A stretch of DNA of 57,520 bases from assembly GCA_900319795.1 (NCBI GenBank), contig ONPU01000013.1:1-57520 (forward strand), given 5' to 3'. The number at the start of each line of letters is the position of its first letter. The first letter of the stretch is position 1. A model generated the notes under the pieces. That model did not search any database. It saw only the letters and a list, made by a program, of their open reading frames with translations, and was not told where the DNA came from. Of the stretch, positions 32,095 through 40,632 are shown piece by piece. The translations under genes and the position numbers were made by a program. This DNA is from an uncultured Eubacteriales bacterium (GTDB taxonomy: Bacteria; Bacillota; Clostridia; Lachnospirales; Lachnospiraceae).

Positions 32095-33222
32095 ATGGCA
32101 GATCAAAAGGAAGGTAAGAGGGAATCCTTCGGAGTTGTAAGGACGATCATTCTTATAGTCGCGATCGGCGTATTCTGTTTTTCCGCTTATCAGCTGTATA
32201 AAATATATGGCGGATATAAAGCGGCAAATGACGAATATGACGCGATCGAGCAATCATTTACAAAGGAATATGATGCGAACGAGCCGACGCCGACTCCGTC
32301 CGCGGATGCCGAAGTGGATGACACGGTGATCGAAGAGGAGCCGGAGGAAGATACTCCTGCCAAAGAAGGCGATAAAGAGGGGAAAGACGACAAAGCGGAT
32401 CAAGAAGAAGAGGAGATGCTGGTTGAAGACGCCGAGCCTCCGATGAACGTGGACTGGGCGGAACTGAAAAAAGTCAATCCCGATATCACCGGATGGGTGT
32501 ATGTGGAAGGAATGGACAATATCAGCTATCCCATTTGCCTCGGTGAAGACAACGATTACTATCTGCACCATACGTTCCGCAAAGAATCGGTATTTGCCGG
32601 AGCAATCTTTGAAGATTATCACAACAGCAGTGATTTCGCGGATCCGAATACCATCGTCTACGGACACAATATGCGGAACGGAAGCATGTTCGGCAAGCTG
32701 AAGTTCATGAGGGATCAGGCGAAATACGATGAAAATCCGTTCTTCTGGATCCTGACTCCGGACGGAAATTACCGCTATCATATTTTCGCGATTTTCCTGA
32801 CGCCCGTGGATTCGGAAGTCTACACCCTGTTCAGCCAGAACAGCAATGAATTCCTCAGATGGGAGAGGAGAATCCAGGCACAGTCCGAAGTGAAGAACAG
32901 CGTACCTCTTTCGAGAAATGACAAGACCGTGGTTCTTTCAACCTGTACGTCGGATTCGTCAAAGCGCTGTGTCGTCATCGGAAAATGTGTCTCTTCAAAG
33001 AGGCCTGTGAGAAAGGCCAACGCGAGAAGATATCAGCCGGCGCCTCTCGTCACGAAGGCTCCCGGCAATCCCGCGATTCCGGACATTCTCGAACGGGATC
33101 AGCAGCCGGCCACATCCGGACTTCGTGAAGGCGACGAGATCCCGGAAGGAGAGGAGATGGCTGAGGGAGTTGTCCTGCCGGACGGAACGGTAAGGGAATA
33201 CGGCGAGGAAATTCAGGACTGA
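32095..33222 (+). CDS. srtB: Class B sortase
   Basis: A 375-residue transpeptidase anchored by one N-terminal helix (VRTIILIVAIGVFCFSAYQLYKIY). A Pro/Glu/Asp-rich linker leads to the sortase domain. Catalytic residues are visible: H191 in TIVYGHNM, C284 in VVLSTCTSD, and the Arg of SSKRCVVIG. The VYVEGMDNISYPICLGEDNDYY block is typical of class B. Residues after about 300 form a Pro-rich tail not needed for catalysis. It links secreted proteins bearing an NPxTN-like signal to the wall. No substrate gene with such a signal is next to it. AAAGGAGTG precedes the ATG. Confidence 0.9.
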   Translation: MADQKEGKRESFGVVRTIILIVAIGVFCFSAYQLYKIYGGYKAANDEYDAIEQSFTKEYDANEPTPTPSADAEVDDTVIEEEPEEDTPAKEGDKEGKDDKADQEEEEMLVEDAEPPMNVDWAELKKVNPDITGWVYVEGMDNISYPICLGEDNDYYLHHTFRKESVFAGAIFEDYHNSSDFADPNTIVYGHNMRNGSMFGKLKFMRDQAKYDENPFFWILTPDGNYRYHIFAIFLTPVDSEVYTLFSQNSNEFLRWERRIQAQSEVKNSVPLSRNDKTVVLSTCTSDSSKRCVVIGKCVSSKRPVRKANARRYQPAPLVTKAPGNPAIPDILERDQQPATSGLREGDEIPEGEEMAEGVVLPDGTVREYGEEIQD

Positions 33223-33272
33223 GGATGGTTATAAAAACGGTGTGATCATTTCCAAAGAGGAAAGGAGTGCGT

Positions 33273-34025
33273 ATGAACGAGCAGATTCGTGAGCTTCAGG
33301 AGATCATCGACAACCATAAAAAGATTGTGTTTTTCGGGGGAGCGGGGGTTTCTACAGAGAGCGGCATTCCCGATTTCCGCTCGCAGGACGGCCTGTATTC
33401 GATGCAGTACAAGTACCCGCCCGAAACGATCATCAGCCATAGTTTCTTTATGAGAAATCCGGAGGAATTCTACCGTTTTTATACGGATAAGATGCTGATC
33501 CTCAATGTGGAACCGAACGCCGCCCATAAGAAGCTTGCCCAGATGGAGAAAGCGGGAAAGCTGATCGCCGTCGTTACGCAGAATATCGACGGTCTGCATC
33601 AGAAGGCCGGAAGTGAAAAGGTCTTTGAGCTTCACGGCTCGATCCACAGAAATTACTGCACAAAATGCGGCAAATTTTTCGGCCCCGAATATATCGCGGA
33701 TGCCGGGAAGAAAGGAAAGGAACCGGGAGGAAGCTATGTTCCTCACTGTGACAGCTGCGGCGGCACGATCAAGCCGGATGTCGTTCTTTACGAGGAAGGG
33801 CTTGACAACGGCATTATCCGGGGAGCGGTAAAGGCCATCTCCGAAGCGGACTGCCTGATCATCGGCGGAACTTCGCTGATTGTCTATCCGGCTGCCGGAC
33901 TCGTGGACTATTTCCAGGGAGACAAGCTGGTATTGATCAACAAATCTCCGACTTCGCGGGACCGCTACGCGGATCTTGTAATCGCGGCCCCGATCGGGGA
34001 GGTATTTTCACAGATCCGTATATGA
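33273..34025 (+). CDS. cobB: NAD-dependent protein deacylase, sirtuin
   Basis: A 250-residue sirtuin. GAGVSTESGIPDFRS binds NAD+, TQNIDGLHQKAG and ELHGS carry the catalytic His, and the structural zinc site is CTKC...CDSC. GTSLIVYPAAGL closes the Rossmann part. It removes acetyl or longer acyl groups from lysines with NAD+ and so ties protein acylation to redox state. The ATG at 33273 follows AAAGGAG; an in-frame GTG at 33267 lies inside that site and is rejected. It appears to stand alone, with the rpsF promoter starting just after its stop codon. Confidence 0.93.
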   Translation: MNEQIRELQEIIDNHKKIVFFGGAGVSTESGIPDFRSQDGLYSMQYKYPPETIISHSFFMRNPEEFYRFYTDKMLILNVEPNAAHKKLAQMEKAGKLIAVVTQNIDGLHQKAGSEKVFELHGSIHRNYCTKCGKFFGPEYIADAGKKGKEPGGSYVPHCDSCGGTIKPDVVLYEEGLDNGIIRGAVKAISEADCLIIGGTSLIVYPAAGLVDYFQGDKLVLINKSPTSRDRYADLVIAAPIGEVFSQIRI

Positions 34026-34034
34026 AAATGAGTC

Positions 34035-34063
34035 TTGCAAGAGGCTGAAAGCTGTGTTAAGAT
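34035..34063 (+). promoter_or_regulatory. Promoter of rpsF-ssb-rpsR
   Basis: TTGCAA (34035-34040), 17 bases, TAAGAT (34058-34063). It gives a leader of about 80 bases before rpsF. Confidence 0.65.
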
Positions 34064-34092
34064 AGAGGCTCGTGAGAGTTTTTGTTCCTTGT

Positions 34093-34118
34093 CTTTCGCC
34101 CAAAACGAGGGGTGAAAG
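34093..34118 (+). promoter_or_regulatory. Leader hairpin of rpsF, candidate S6:S18 site
   Basis: CTTTCGCCC (34093-34101) pairs with GGGTGAAAG (34110-34118), nine pairs with one G-U, around an 8-base loop. It lies about 18 bases before the ribosome binding site AAGGAGG. Known S6:S18 leader RNAs sit in this place and regulate rpsF operons in many bacteria. A match to the family's conserved bulge is not verified. Confidence 0.4.
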
Positions 34119-34148
34119 GCCAAATGACCAGAAGGAGGTTGGGTAGTT

Positions 34149-34589
34149 ATGAACAAATATGAACTTGCACTTGTCATCAGCGCGAAGCTGGATGATGAAG
34201 CGCGTACGGCGGTTCTTGACCGTGCGAAGGAGTATATCTCCCGTCATGGCGGTGTCGTCGGTGAAACAGAAGAGTGGGGAAAGCGCAAGCTTGCCTACGA
34301 AATTCAGAAGCAGACTGAAGCTTATTATTACTTCGTTCAGTTTGAAGCTGAAGGCGAAACACCGAACGAACTCGAAGGCCGCATGAGAATCATGGACAAT
34401 GTCCTCAGATATCTTGTCGTCCGCAAGGGTGAAAACGATGTCTTCTCCGTAGTACCGGAAAAGACGGAAGAAGCTCCGGCTGAAGAAGAAGCTGAAGAAG
34501 CTCCGGCTGAAGAAGTCGAAGAAGCTCCGGCTGAGGAAGAAGCTGAAGAAGCTCCGGCGGAAGAAGCGGCAGAGGCAGCTGAAGAATAA
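34149..34589 (+). CDS. rpsF: Small ribosomal subunit protein bS6 with an acidic tail
   Basis: A 146-residue S6. The ferredoxin-like core (MNKYELALVISAKLDDEAR, GKRKLAYEIQKQTEAYYYFVQF, MDNVLRYLVVRK) fills about residues 1-103 and forms the S6:S18 heterodimer on the 30S platform. Residues 104-146 are a repeated EEAPAEE/EAEEAPAEE tail; E. coli S6 also has a variable polyglutamate end, but here the tail is encoded and built of repeats. The DNA repeats of GAAGCTCCGGCTGAAGAA make the tail prone to length change. AAGGAGGTTGGGTAGTT precedes the ATG. Confidence 0.95.
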   Translation: MNKYELALVISAKLDDEARTAVLDRAKEYISRHGGVVGETEEWGKRKLAYEIQKQTEAYYYFVQFEAEGETPNELEGRMRIMDNVLRYLVVRKGENDVFSVVPEKTEEAPAEEEAEEAPAEEVEEAPAEEEAEEAPAEEAAEAAEE

Positions 34590-34710
34590 GTTCTCAGAAA
34601 TTCCCTGTTCACGGTATCTGCTTTAAGGATGATCCCGGACGGAGAAATCCTTGGTTCCTCAAAATGATGGAATGGCATAGATCAACATTTAGATAGAAAA
34701 GAGGCAGAAT

Positions 34711-35193
34711 ATGAATACAGTGATATTAATGGGACGTCTGACAAGAGACCCGGAGATTCGTTACTCACAAGGAGACAGCCAGAACGCGGTAGCGCGTTTT
34801 TCGATTGCCGTTGACCGCCGGTTCAGAAGAGACGGCGGACAGGAAGCAGACTTCTTTGACTGCAGCGCATTCGGACGCAGCGCCGAGTTTGTGGAAAAGT
34901 ACCTGAAAAAGGGCGTGAAAATCGTTCTCCAGGGAAGAATTGAGAATAACAATTATACAAACCGCGAAGGACAGAAAGTTTACGGCACCAGGATTGTGGC
35001 CGAAAACATCGAATTCGCGGAGAGCAAGGCAGCCAGCCAGTCTTCGGCGGCTCAGTATCAGGCACCGCAGGGTGCGCCGGCATTTGGCCGCGACGATGCT
35101 CCGGCATCTCAGGCGAAGTCAGCGCCAGAACCGGTTGCGGAAGGCTTCATGAACATACCGGACGGTATCGACGAGGAGCTTCCGTTCGCCTGA
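34711..35193 (+). CDS. ssb: Single-stranded DNA-binding protein
   Basis: A 160-residue SSB with an N-terminal OB fold (MNTVILMGRLTRDPEIRYSQ, FSIAVDRRFRRDGGQEADFF, KIVLQGRIENNNYTN) and a Gln/Ala/Pro-rich linker ending in DEELPFA. The acidic tip recruits replication and repair partners; here an extra Ala follows the usual final Phe. It lies between rpsF and rpsR as in most Firmicutes, though the gaps on both sides (about 120 bases) are longer than usual. AGAGGCAG precedes the ATG. Confidence 0.95.
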   Translation: MNTVILMGRLTRDPEIRYSQGDSQNAVARFSIAVDRRFRRDGGQEADFFDCSAFGRSAEFVEKYLKKGVKIVLQGRIENNNYTNREGQKVYGTRIVAENIEFAESKAASQSSAAQYQAPQGAPAFGRDDAPASQAKSAPEPVAEGFMNIPDGIDEELPFA

Positions 35194-35255
35194 TCAACGT
35201 GAGCCAGGCGCCTCAGACACATTGGCTGCAGGCTATGATTTCCATGCGATGAAAG

Positions 35256-35285
35256 GGCACGCGGAGATGATCATAAAAGCGTGCC
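35256..35285 (+). promoter_or_regulatory. Hairpin in the ssb-rpsR gap
   Basis: GGCACGC (35256-35262) pairs with GCGTGCC (35279-35285) around 16 bases. There is no T-run, and rpsR starts 30 bases later behind ATGAGGAGATAAG. It may be an mRNA processing or translation-control stem. Confidence 0.3.
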
Positions 35286-35315
35286 GTACCTAAGATATGA
35301 GGAGATAAGAGAACT

Positions 35316-35576
35316 ATGGCTTTTCAAAGATCAACAAGTGAAGGCGGTTTCAGAAGAAAAGGCGGTTTCCACAGAAGAAAGAAAGTCTGTGTATTCTGCG
35401 GCAAAGACAATGTCATCAGCTACAAGGATGTCAACAAGCTGAAGAGATTCATCTCTGAGAGAGGCAAGATCCTTCCGAGAAGAATCACAGGAAACTGCGC
35501 AAAACATCAGCGTGAAATCACCACAGCTGTCAAGCGTGCCCGTCATATGGCTATTCTTCCGTACGTACAGGATTAA
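35316..35576 (+). CDS. rpsR: Small ribosomal subunit protein bS18 (zinc-binding form)
   Basis: An 86-residue S18. It has the zinc-ligand pattern C25-x2-C28 and C61-x2-H64 ([10 protein letters not shown] and GNCAKHQRE), the C+ form known from some bacteria; the rest ([23 protein letters not shown]) is standard. It pairs with S6 on the 30S platform. With zinc-form L33 and RpoC zinc sites also encoded here, this genome's translation machinery needs zinc. A terminator follows. Confidence 0.95.
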   Translation: MAFQRSTSEGGFRRKGGFHRRKKVCVFCGKDNVISYKDVNKLKRFISERGKILPRRITGNCAKHQREITTAVKRARHMAILPYVQD

Positions 35577-35643
35577 TTCCCGCGTACGAAGGCAGCAAGT
35601 GTGTACGATTAGGAATCACAATCTTAAGGAATGTGCTATAATG

Positions 35644-35683
35644 AAACCGTTACCGCTTTCTTGCGGCAGCGGTTTTATTTTTC
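35644..35683 (+). terminator. Hairpin with T-run between rpsR and the sugar kinase gene
   Basis: AAACCG (35644-35649) and CCGC (35653-35656) pair with GCGG (35663-35666) and CGGTTT (35670-35675), followed by TATTTTTCTC. It most likely ends the rpsF operon. A perfect -10 box TATAAT (35637-35642) stands just before its left arm, so it may also lie at the 5' end of the next transcript; no clear -35 is seen. Confidence 0.7.
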
Positions 35684-35707
35684 TCATTTTGAAAAGGAGT
35701 ACAAATT

Positions 35708-36649
35708 ATGGATGCGATTGCGTTGGGCGAGATCCTCATTGACTTTATTCCCGGCACAGAAGAAGCCAGCTATGTAAGGAATCCCGGCGGCGGACCTGCA
35801 AACGCGGCAGTTGCCATGGCCAGAAACGGACTTGATGTCGGTATGTATACCAGAATGGGAAATGACGACTTCGGACGTTTCCTTTCAAAAACGATGGCGG
35901 AGTACGGAGTTAAGATCCTTACTCCGGAACTCACGGATGAAGCCGTGACAACGATGGCATTCGTAACACTCTATCCGGGCGGGGAAAGAAGCTTTACATT
36001 TGCGAGAAAACCCGGAGCGGATATGCTTCTTAGGAAGGAAGACCTGAAGGACGAGGAGATCGCGTCGACGAAACTCGTGCACGCGTCTTCATTTTCCATG
36101 TCTGAAGAGCCCGAGGCGGAAGCAACGGTGACGTTCATGAGGAAGGCTCATGAGATGGGGAAGCTGGTCGCGTTCGACATCAACTACAGAAATGTTGTGT
36201 GGAATGACGACAAGGAAAAATGCGCCGAAGAAGTGAAGAAGATCCTCAAGTATGTCGATTTTCTGAAAATATCCGACGAAGAAGTGGATATGATCGGCGG
36301 CGAGGACAATGTCTTCGCGACAATGAAGGAATACGATATTGCCGCGGTTGTGGAAACTCTGGGAAGCAAAGGCGCGCAGTGCTTCTTCAACGGAGAAAAG
36401 ATCTTCGTGGAAGGACGCAAGGCGAAGGCCGTGGATGCCACGGGATGCGGTGATGCCTTCTGGGGCGGCTTCCTTGCGAGCGTGCTCAACGCTCATGTGA
36501 CAAAACCGGAGGATCTGACTACGGACATTTTGAAAAAGGCGATCATTTACGGCAATGTCGGAGGCTGGTGCTGCGTACAGGTGAAAGGCGGCATGTCCGC
36601 GCTTCCGACCAGGGAACAGATTGAAAAGGTCCTTCAGGAAGAAGCATGA
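35708..36649 (+). CDS. PfkB family sugar kinase, probable fructokinase
   Basis: A 313-residue ribokinase-type kinase. NPGGGPANAAVAMARNGL at the N-terminus is the first PfkB signature; DATGCGDAFWGGF at about residue 247 is the second, where the usual GAGD anion hole reads GCGD, with the catalytic Asp kept. The short lid region and overall pattern resemble bacterial fructokinases (ScrK-like), which phosphorylate fructose at C6. The substrate is inference. AAAAGGAG precedes the ATG. Its stop codon overlaps the start of gdpP by 4 bases (ATGA), so the two are translationally coupled. Confidence 0.85.
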   Translation: MDAIALGEILIDFIPGTEEASYVRNPGGGPANAAVAMARNGLDVGMYTRMGNDDFGRFLSKTMAEYGVKILTPELTDEAVTTMAFVTLYPGGERSFTFARKPGADMLLRKEDLKDEEIASTKLVHASSFSMSEEPEAEATVTFMRKAHEMGKLVAFDINYRNVVWNDDKEKCAEEVKKILKYVDFLKISDEEVDMIGGEDNVFATMKEYDIAAVVETLGSKGAQCFFNGEKIFVEGRKAKAVDATGCGDAFWGGFLASVLNAHVTKPEDLTTDILKKAIIYGNVGGWCCVQVKGGMSALPTREQIEKVLQEEA

Positions 36650-38694
36650 ATAATTCTCTGAAATTAACGGGAAAAATAAAATACTATCTCCAGTGGCCTC
36701 TCTATATGATTGTGCTGTGGACGGTCATGGCTGTGGTTCTGACCATTCGTTTCGGTACGGAAGCGGGCATCGTAAGCGGCGCTTTCATACTCGTATACAC
36801 TCTGATCATACTGATCCTGTATTTCAGAGCCACGCCGGGCCTTATGACGGAGATGATCGCGTTCGCGACGCATTACGGACAGGTCCAGAAGAAAATCCTG
36901 AAGGAATTCGCCATGCCTTACGCGCTTCTCGACGAGAAGGGTGATGTCCTTTGGATGAATGACGCGTTCAGTGAGCTCATCGGCAAACAGCGGAAGTATT
37001 CCAAAAATGTGACGGAGCTGTTTGAAGAAGTGGAAGACGAGCATCTGCCGGCTTCCGAGAAGGCCTCGATGATCAGGGTCGAGAAAGAAGGGAAAGTCTT
37101 CAGCGCCGAGATGAAACGCGTGTACGCGGATGAGCTTCTGGATAACGCCAGTCCTCTGGCGTCTCCGGGAGGAGCGGATTATCTGATTGCGCTCTGCCTG
37201 TACGACGAGACGAAGCTTGTCCGGGCCTTCAGGGAACTGGAAGCCAATACGGTGGTTTTCGGGCAGGTCTTTGTCGACAACTACGAGGAAGTCCTCGAAG
37301 GGGTGGAGGATGTCCGCCGTTCCCTGCTCATGGCGCTTGTTGAGCGGAAGATCATGAATTATTTCCGCAACAAAGACGGCATCCTGAGAAAGCTGGGACA
37401 CGACAAGTATTTCTTCGTCATCAAGAGAAAGTCACTGGAAGAATGCGCGGAGGGACATTTTTCAATCCTCGATGAGGTGAAAACCGTCAATATCGGAAAT
37501 GATATGTCCCTGACGCTTTCAATTGGAATCGGATACGGTTTTGATACTTATCTGCAAAATGCCGACGCTTCCAGCAAGGCTCTGGAACTTGCCCTCGGAC
37601 GCGGCGGCGACCAGGCGGTCGTTCAGGACGGAGTCCGGACGCGTTTTTACGGCGGCAAGTCCGAGTCGACCGAAAAGATGACCCGCGTAAAGGCCAGGGT
37701 GAAAGCCCATGCGCTGCACGAAATCATAGACGGAAAAGCCCGTCTGGTGGTCATGGGACACCGTATGTCCGACATCGACGCGATCGGTGCCGCGATCGGC
37801 ATTTACCGCATCGCGAAAACTGCGGGCAAGATGGCGCATATCGTAGCGGACGATGTGGATCCGCAGGTTCAGGAAGTCATCGCCGGATTCCGGAAGGATC
37901 CGGAGTATGAGAAAGAGCTGTTTATCGACCGAGAGCGCGCGATCGAACTGACCGGGCCGGATACGGCGCTTGTCATCGTGGATACCAACAGAAGCGGATA
38001 TACGGCCTGTGAAGAACTGCTGGCCCTTACGAATACGGTTGTGGTGCTGGATCATCACAGGCAGGGCGATGAACGGATCCGGGAGGCTGTTCTGAGCTAT
38101 ATTGAACCCTATGCATCCAGCGCCTGTGAAATGGTCGCGGAGATTGTCCAGTACTTCAGTGAGGATATGAAACTCCGTCCGATCGAAGCGGACGCGATGT
38201 ATGCCGGTATTGTAGTGGATACGGGGAATTTCACCTCGAGGACCGGCGTCAGAACTTTCGAGGCAGCGGCTTACCTGCGCCGCAACGGTGCGGATATCAC
38301 ACGCGTAAGAAAAATGTTCCGCGAAGACGCGGACGATCTTATGGCGAAGGCGACGGTTGTCTCTCATGCTGAGATCTTCGATAACAGCTACGCGCTTTCG
38401 GTATGCGATCCCAAAGGGCTTCATTCGCCGACCGTCGTTGCCGCGCAGGCCGCAAATGAGCTCCTCAACATGAGTGGAGTCAAAGCTTCGTTTGTATTAA
38501 CGAATTATAACGGACAGATTTACATCAGCGCACGCGCAATTGATGAAGTCAATGTGCAGCTGATTATGGAACGGCTCGGCGGGGGCGGCCATCTCAATAT
38601 GGCGGGAGCCCAGATTCCGGACCTTACAATCAGTGAGGCAAAAGAACTGCTGATCCGTACAATCAGGGAAATGAAAGAGGAAGGAGATATCTGA
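36646..38694 (+). CDS. gdpP: Cyclic-di-AMP phosphodiesterase GdpP
   Basis: A 682-residue membrane enzyme. Two helices near residues 15-60 are followed by a PAS-like domain (about 75-175), a degenerate GGDEF domain without the GGDEF motif (about 176-335), and the DHH-DHHA1 catalytic part. Metal-binding motifs are MGHRMSDIDAIG at about 371, DTNR at about 446, VVLDHHRQ at about 467 and GGGGHLNMAGAQ near the end. It hydrolyses c-di-AMP to pApA, controlling potassium and osmolyte uptake and wall stress. The order gdpP-rplI-dnaB is conserved in Firmicutes; the coupled kinase gene upstream is less usual. rplI starts 3 bases after it. Confidence 0.95.
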   Translation: MNNSLKLTGKIKYYLQWPLYMIVLWTVMAVVLTIRFGTEAGIVSGAFILVYTLIILILYFRATPGLMTEMIAFATHYGQVQKKILKEFAMPYALLDEKGDVLWMNDAFSELIGKQRKYSKNVTELFEEVEDEHLPASEKASMIRVEKEGKVFSAEMKRVYADELLDNASPLASPGGADYLIALCLYDETKLVRAFRELEANTVVFGQVFVDNYEEVLEGVEDVRRSLLMALVERKIMNYFRNKDGILRKLGHDKYFFVIKRKSLEECAEGHFSILDEVKTVNIGNDMSLTLSIGIGYGFDTYLQNADASSKALELALGRGGDQAVVQDGVRTRFYGGKSESTEKMTRVKARVKAHALHEIIDGKARLVVMGHRMSDIDAIGAAIGIYRIAKTAGKMAHIVADDVDPQVQEVIAGFRKDPEYEKELFIDRERAIELTGPDTALVIVDTNRSGYTACEELLALTNTVVVLDHHRQGDERIREAVLSYIEPYASSACEMVAEIVQYFSEDMKLRPIEADAMYAGIVVDTGNFTSRTGVRTFEAAAYLRRNGADITRVRKMFREDADDLMAKATVVSHAEIFDNSYALSVCDPKGLHSPTVVAAQAANELLNMSGVKASFVLTNYNGQIYISARAIDEVNVQLIMERLGGGGHLNMAGAQIPDLTISEAKELLIRTIREMKEEGDI

Positions 38695-38697
38695 ACC

Positions 38698-39144
38698 ATG
38701 AAAGTGATTCTGCTTCAGGATGTAAAATCTCTCGGAAAAAAGGGAGATGTTGTCAACGCCAGCGACGGTTACGCGAGAAATATGCTGTTTCCGAAAAAGC
38801 TCGCGGTCGAGGCTACGGATTCCAACCTGAAAGATCTTGCCGCAAAGAAGCGCGGTGAAGAGAAAATGAAGGCGGAAGCCCTGGCGGCGGCTGAAAAACT
38901 GAAAGAGGAGATCGAGGCCCGCGAGGTGAAGATCGCCATTAAGGTCGGAAGCGCAGGCAGGACATTCGGTTCCGTTTCCGCGAAGGAAATCGCCGAAGCC
39001 GTGAAAGACCAGCTCGGACTTGATATTGATAAGAAGAAACTGCAGCTTGCGGCTCCGTTAAAGGAAGTCGGAACGACCACCGTGGATCTGAAACTCCACC
39101 CGAAGGTCACCGCGGGACTGAAGGTTCATATCGAAGGAGCCTGA
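38698..39144 (+). CDS. rplI: Large ribosomal subunit protein bL9
   Basis: A 148-residue L9. The N-terminal rRNA-binding domain [30 protein letters not shown] is followed by a long helix (about residues 40-75, [20 protein letters not shown]) and the C-terminal domain ([20 protein letters not shown]). L9 restrains frameshifting by spacing ribosomes. GAAGGAGATATCTGAACC precedes the ATG, overlapping the gdpP stop. Confidence 0.97.
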   Translation: MKVILLQDVKSLGKKGDVVNASDGYARNMLFPKKLAVEATDSNLKDLAAKKRGEEKMKAEALAAAEKLKEEIEAREVKIAIKVGSAGRTFGSVSAKEIAEAVKDQLGLDIDKKKLQLAAPLKEVGTTTVDLKLHPKVTAGLKVHIEGA

Positions 39145-39149
39145 TACTG

Positions 39150-40496
39150 ATGGAAGAAGCGCTGATCAGAAGGATCCCGCCTCACAACAATGAGGCGGAG
39201 AAGTCGGTCATCGGATCGATGCTGATGAACGCGGACGCGGCGATGAAGGCGATCGGGATTCTGCATGCGGAGGATTTCTATGACCGCTCGAACGCCCTGA
39301 TCTTTGAGACGATGAAAGAGCTCAACGATGAGGGGAAGGCGATCGACCTGATTACCCTGCAGAACGCGCTGACCCGGAAGGATCTTCCGGAAGAATTCCG
39401 GAATATGAGCTTTGTGCGGGATCTGCTTTCTTCGGTACCGACTTCGGCAAATGTCGTGGAATATGCGAATATTGTCAGAGAAAAGGCGACACTTCGGCGC
39501 CTTATTTCTGTTGCGGCCGGGATTGAGGAAAACTGCTATAAAGAGCAGGACGAAACGGAGCAGATTCTCGACAGGGCGGAAAAAGACATTTTCGGTGTTT
39601 TGCAGCAGCGTTCCGCCTCGCGCTCCGTTCCGATCGGAGACATTGTATTTGAAGCGCTTGACGCCATTTCTTCGGCAGCCAAGTCAGACAGTTCCGTTAC
39701 GGGACTCGAAAGCGGGTTCCGGGATCTGGACGCGAAAACCTCCGGGTTCCACGGATCGGAGCTGATCCTTGTGGCAGCCCGTCCGGCTATGGGAAAGACG
39801 TCATTTGTCCTCAATATCGCGGAATATATGGCATTTAAGAAAAATATTCCCTGCGCGATCTTCTCATTGGAAATGTCCGCGGGCCAGCTGATGAACCGTC
39901 TGCTCTCACTGGTTTCGCATGTCGATTCCCAGAAAATAAGGACCGGGCAGTTAAATGACAGCGAATGGGACAAGCTGGTCGAAGCCTCGGGGATTATATC
40001 GGGATCCGGTCTTGTAATCGACGACACTCCGGGTATCACGATTCAGGAATTCCGTTCGCGCGCGAGAAAGTACAAGCTGGATTCGGATATCCAGGCGATC
40101 TTTGTCGACTACCTTCAGCTGATGGCCGGCAGCGGCCGGGGCGGAGATAACCGTCAGCAGGAAATTTCCGATATTTCCCGCGCACTGAAGTCTCTGGCCC
40201 GTGAGCTCGATATTCCCATTATCGCCCTGTCACAGCTGAACCGCGGCGTCGAGACGAGAGAGGACCACAGACCGATGCTCTCCGACTTGAGAGAATCGGG
40301 CGCGATTGAACAGGATGCCGACGTTGTCATGTTCATCTATCGTGACGAATACTACCATAAGGATGTTGAAGAGAATAAGAATATTGCGGAAATCATCATT
40401 GCCAAGCAGAGAAACGGCCCGATCGGGACCATTAAACTGGTATGGATTCCGGAACTGACGAAGTTCGCGAACAGAGAGCGCTCCCCGCGAAGCTGA
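39150..40496 (+). CDS. dnaB: Replicative DNA helicase DnaB
   Basis: A 448-residue hexameric helicase (called DnaC in Bacillus). The N-terminal domain (IPPHNNEAEKSVIGSMLMN) mediates ring formation and primase binding. The C-terminal RecA-like domain has Walker A AARPAMGKTSF, Walker B IQAIFVDYLQLM and SALSQLNRGVE-like motif with Arg finger region LRESGAIEQDADVVMFIYR. It unwinds DNA at the fork. It lies 5 bases after rplI, in the conserved gdpP-rplI-dnaB set. Confidence 0.97.
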   Translation: MEEALIRRIPPHNNEAEKSVIGSMLMNADAAMKAIGILHAEDFYDRSNALIFETMKELNDEGKAIDLITLQNALTRKDLPEEFRNMSFVRDLLSSVPTSANVVEYANIVREKATLRRLISVAAGIEENCYKEQDETEQILDRAEKDIFGVLQQRSASRSVPIGDIVFEALDAISSAAKSDSSVTGLESGFRDLDAKTSGFHGSELILVAARPAMGKTSFVLNIAEYMAFKKNIPCAIFSLEMSAGQLMNRLLSLVSHVDSQKIRTGQLNDSEWDKLVEASGIISGSGLVIDDTPGITIQEFRSRARKYKLDSDIQAIFVDYLQLMAGSGRGGDNRQQEISDISRALKSLARELDIPIIALSQLNRGVETREDHRPMLSDLRESGAIEQDADVVMFIYRDEYYHKDVEENKNIAEIIIAKQRNGPIGTIKLVWIPELTKFANRERSPRS

Positions 40497-40527
40497 AGAT
40501 TGACAGATAGGCGCTTCGATGTTTTAA

Positions 40528-40589
40528 TTGTGTTGTTTGCGAATTGTGAATCCGAAACCGTGAGGAGAAAGGGATTCGGATCAACACAA
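40528..40589 (+). promoter_or_regulatory. Two-part RNA stem upstream of glyA
   Basis: TTGTGTTG (40528-40535) pairs with CAACACAA (40582-40589), and ATCCGAA (40550-40556) pairs with TTCGGAT (40575-40581). On the 3' side both strands are contiguous, while on the 5' side 14 bases bulge out; the apical loop has 18 bases. It stands 43 bases before glyA. There is no T-run. It resembles a small aptamer or protein-binding leader, but I could not match it to the glycine, tetrahydrofolate or ZTP riboswitches. Confidence 0.45.
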
Positions 40590-40632
40590 CGGAGGATGTG
40601 AGACCTTCGGCTTTAGAAGAGGAGAGATTATT

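Noticed and set aside
40497-40632. Known riboswitch (glycine, THF or ZTP) upstream of glyA
   Set aside because: The conserved core motifs of these classes that I know are not present; only a two-part stem is visible.
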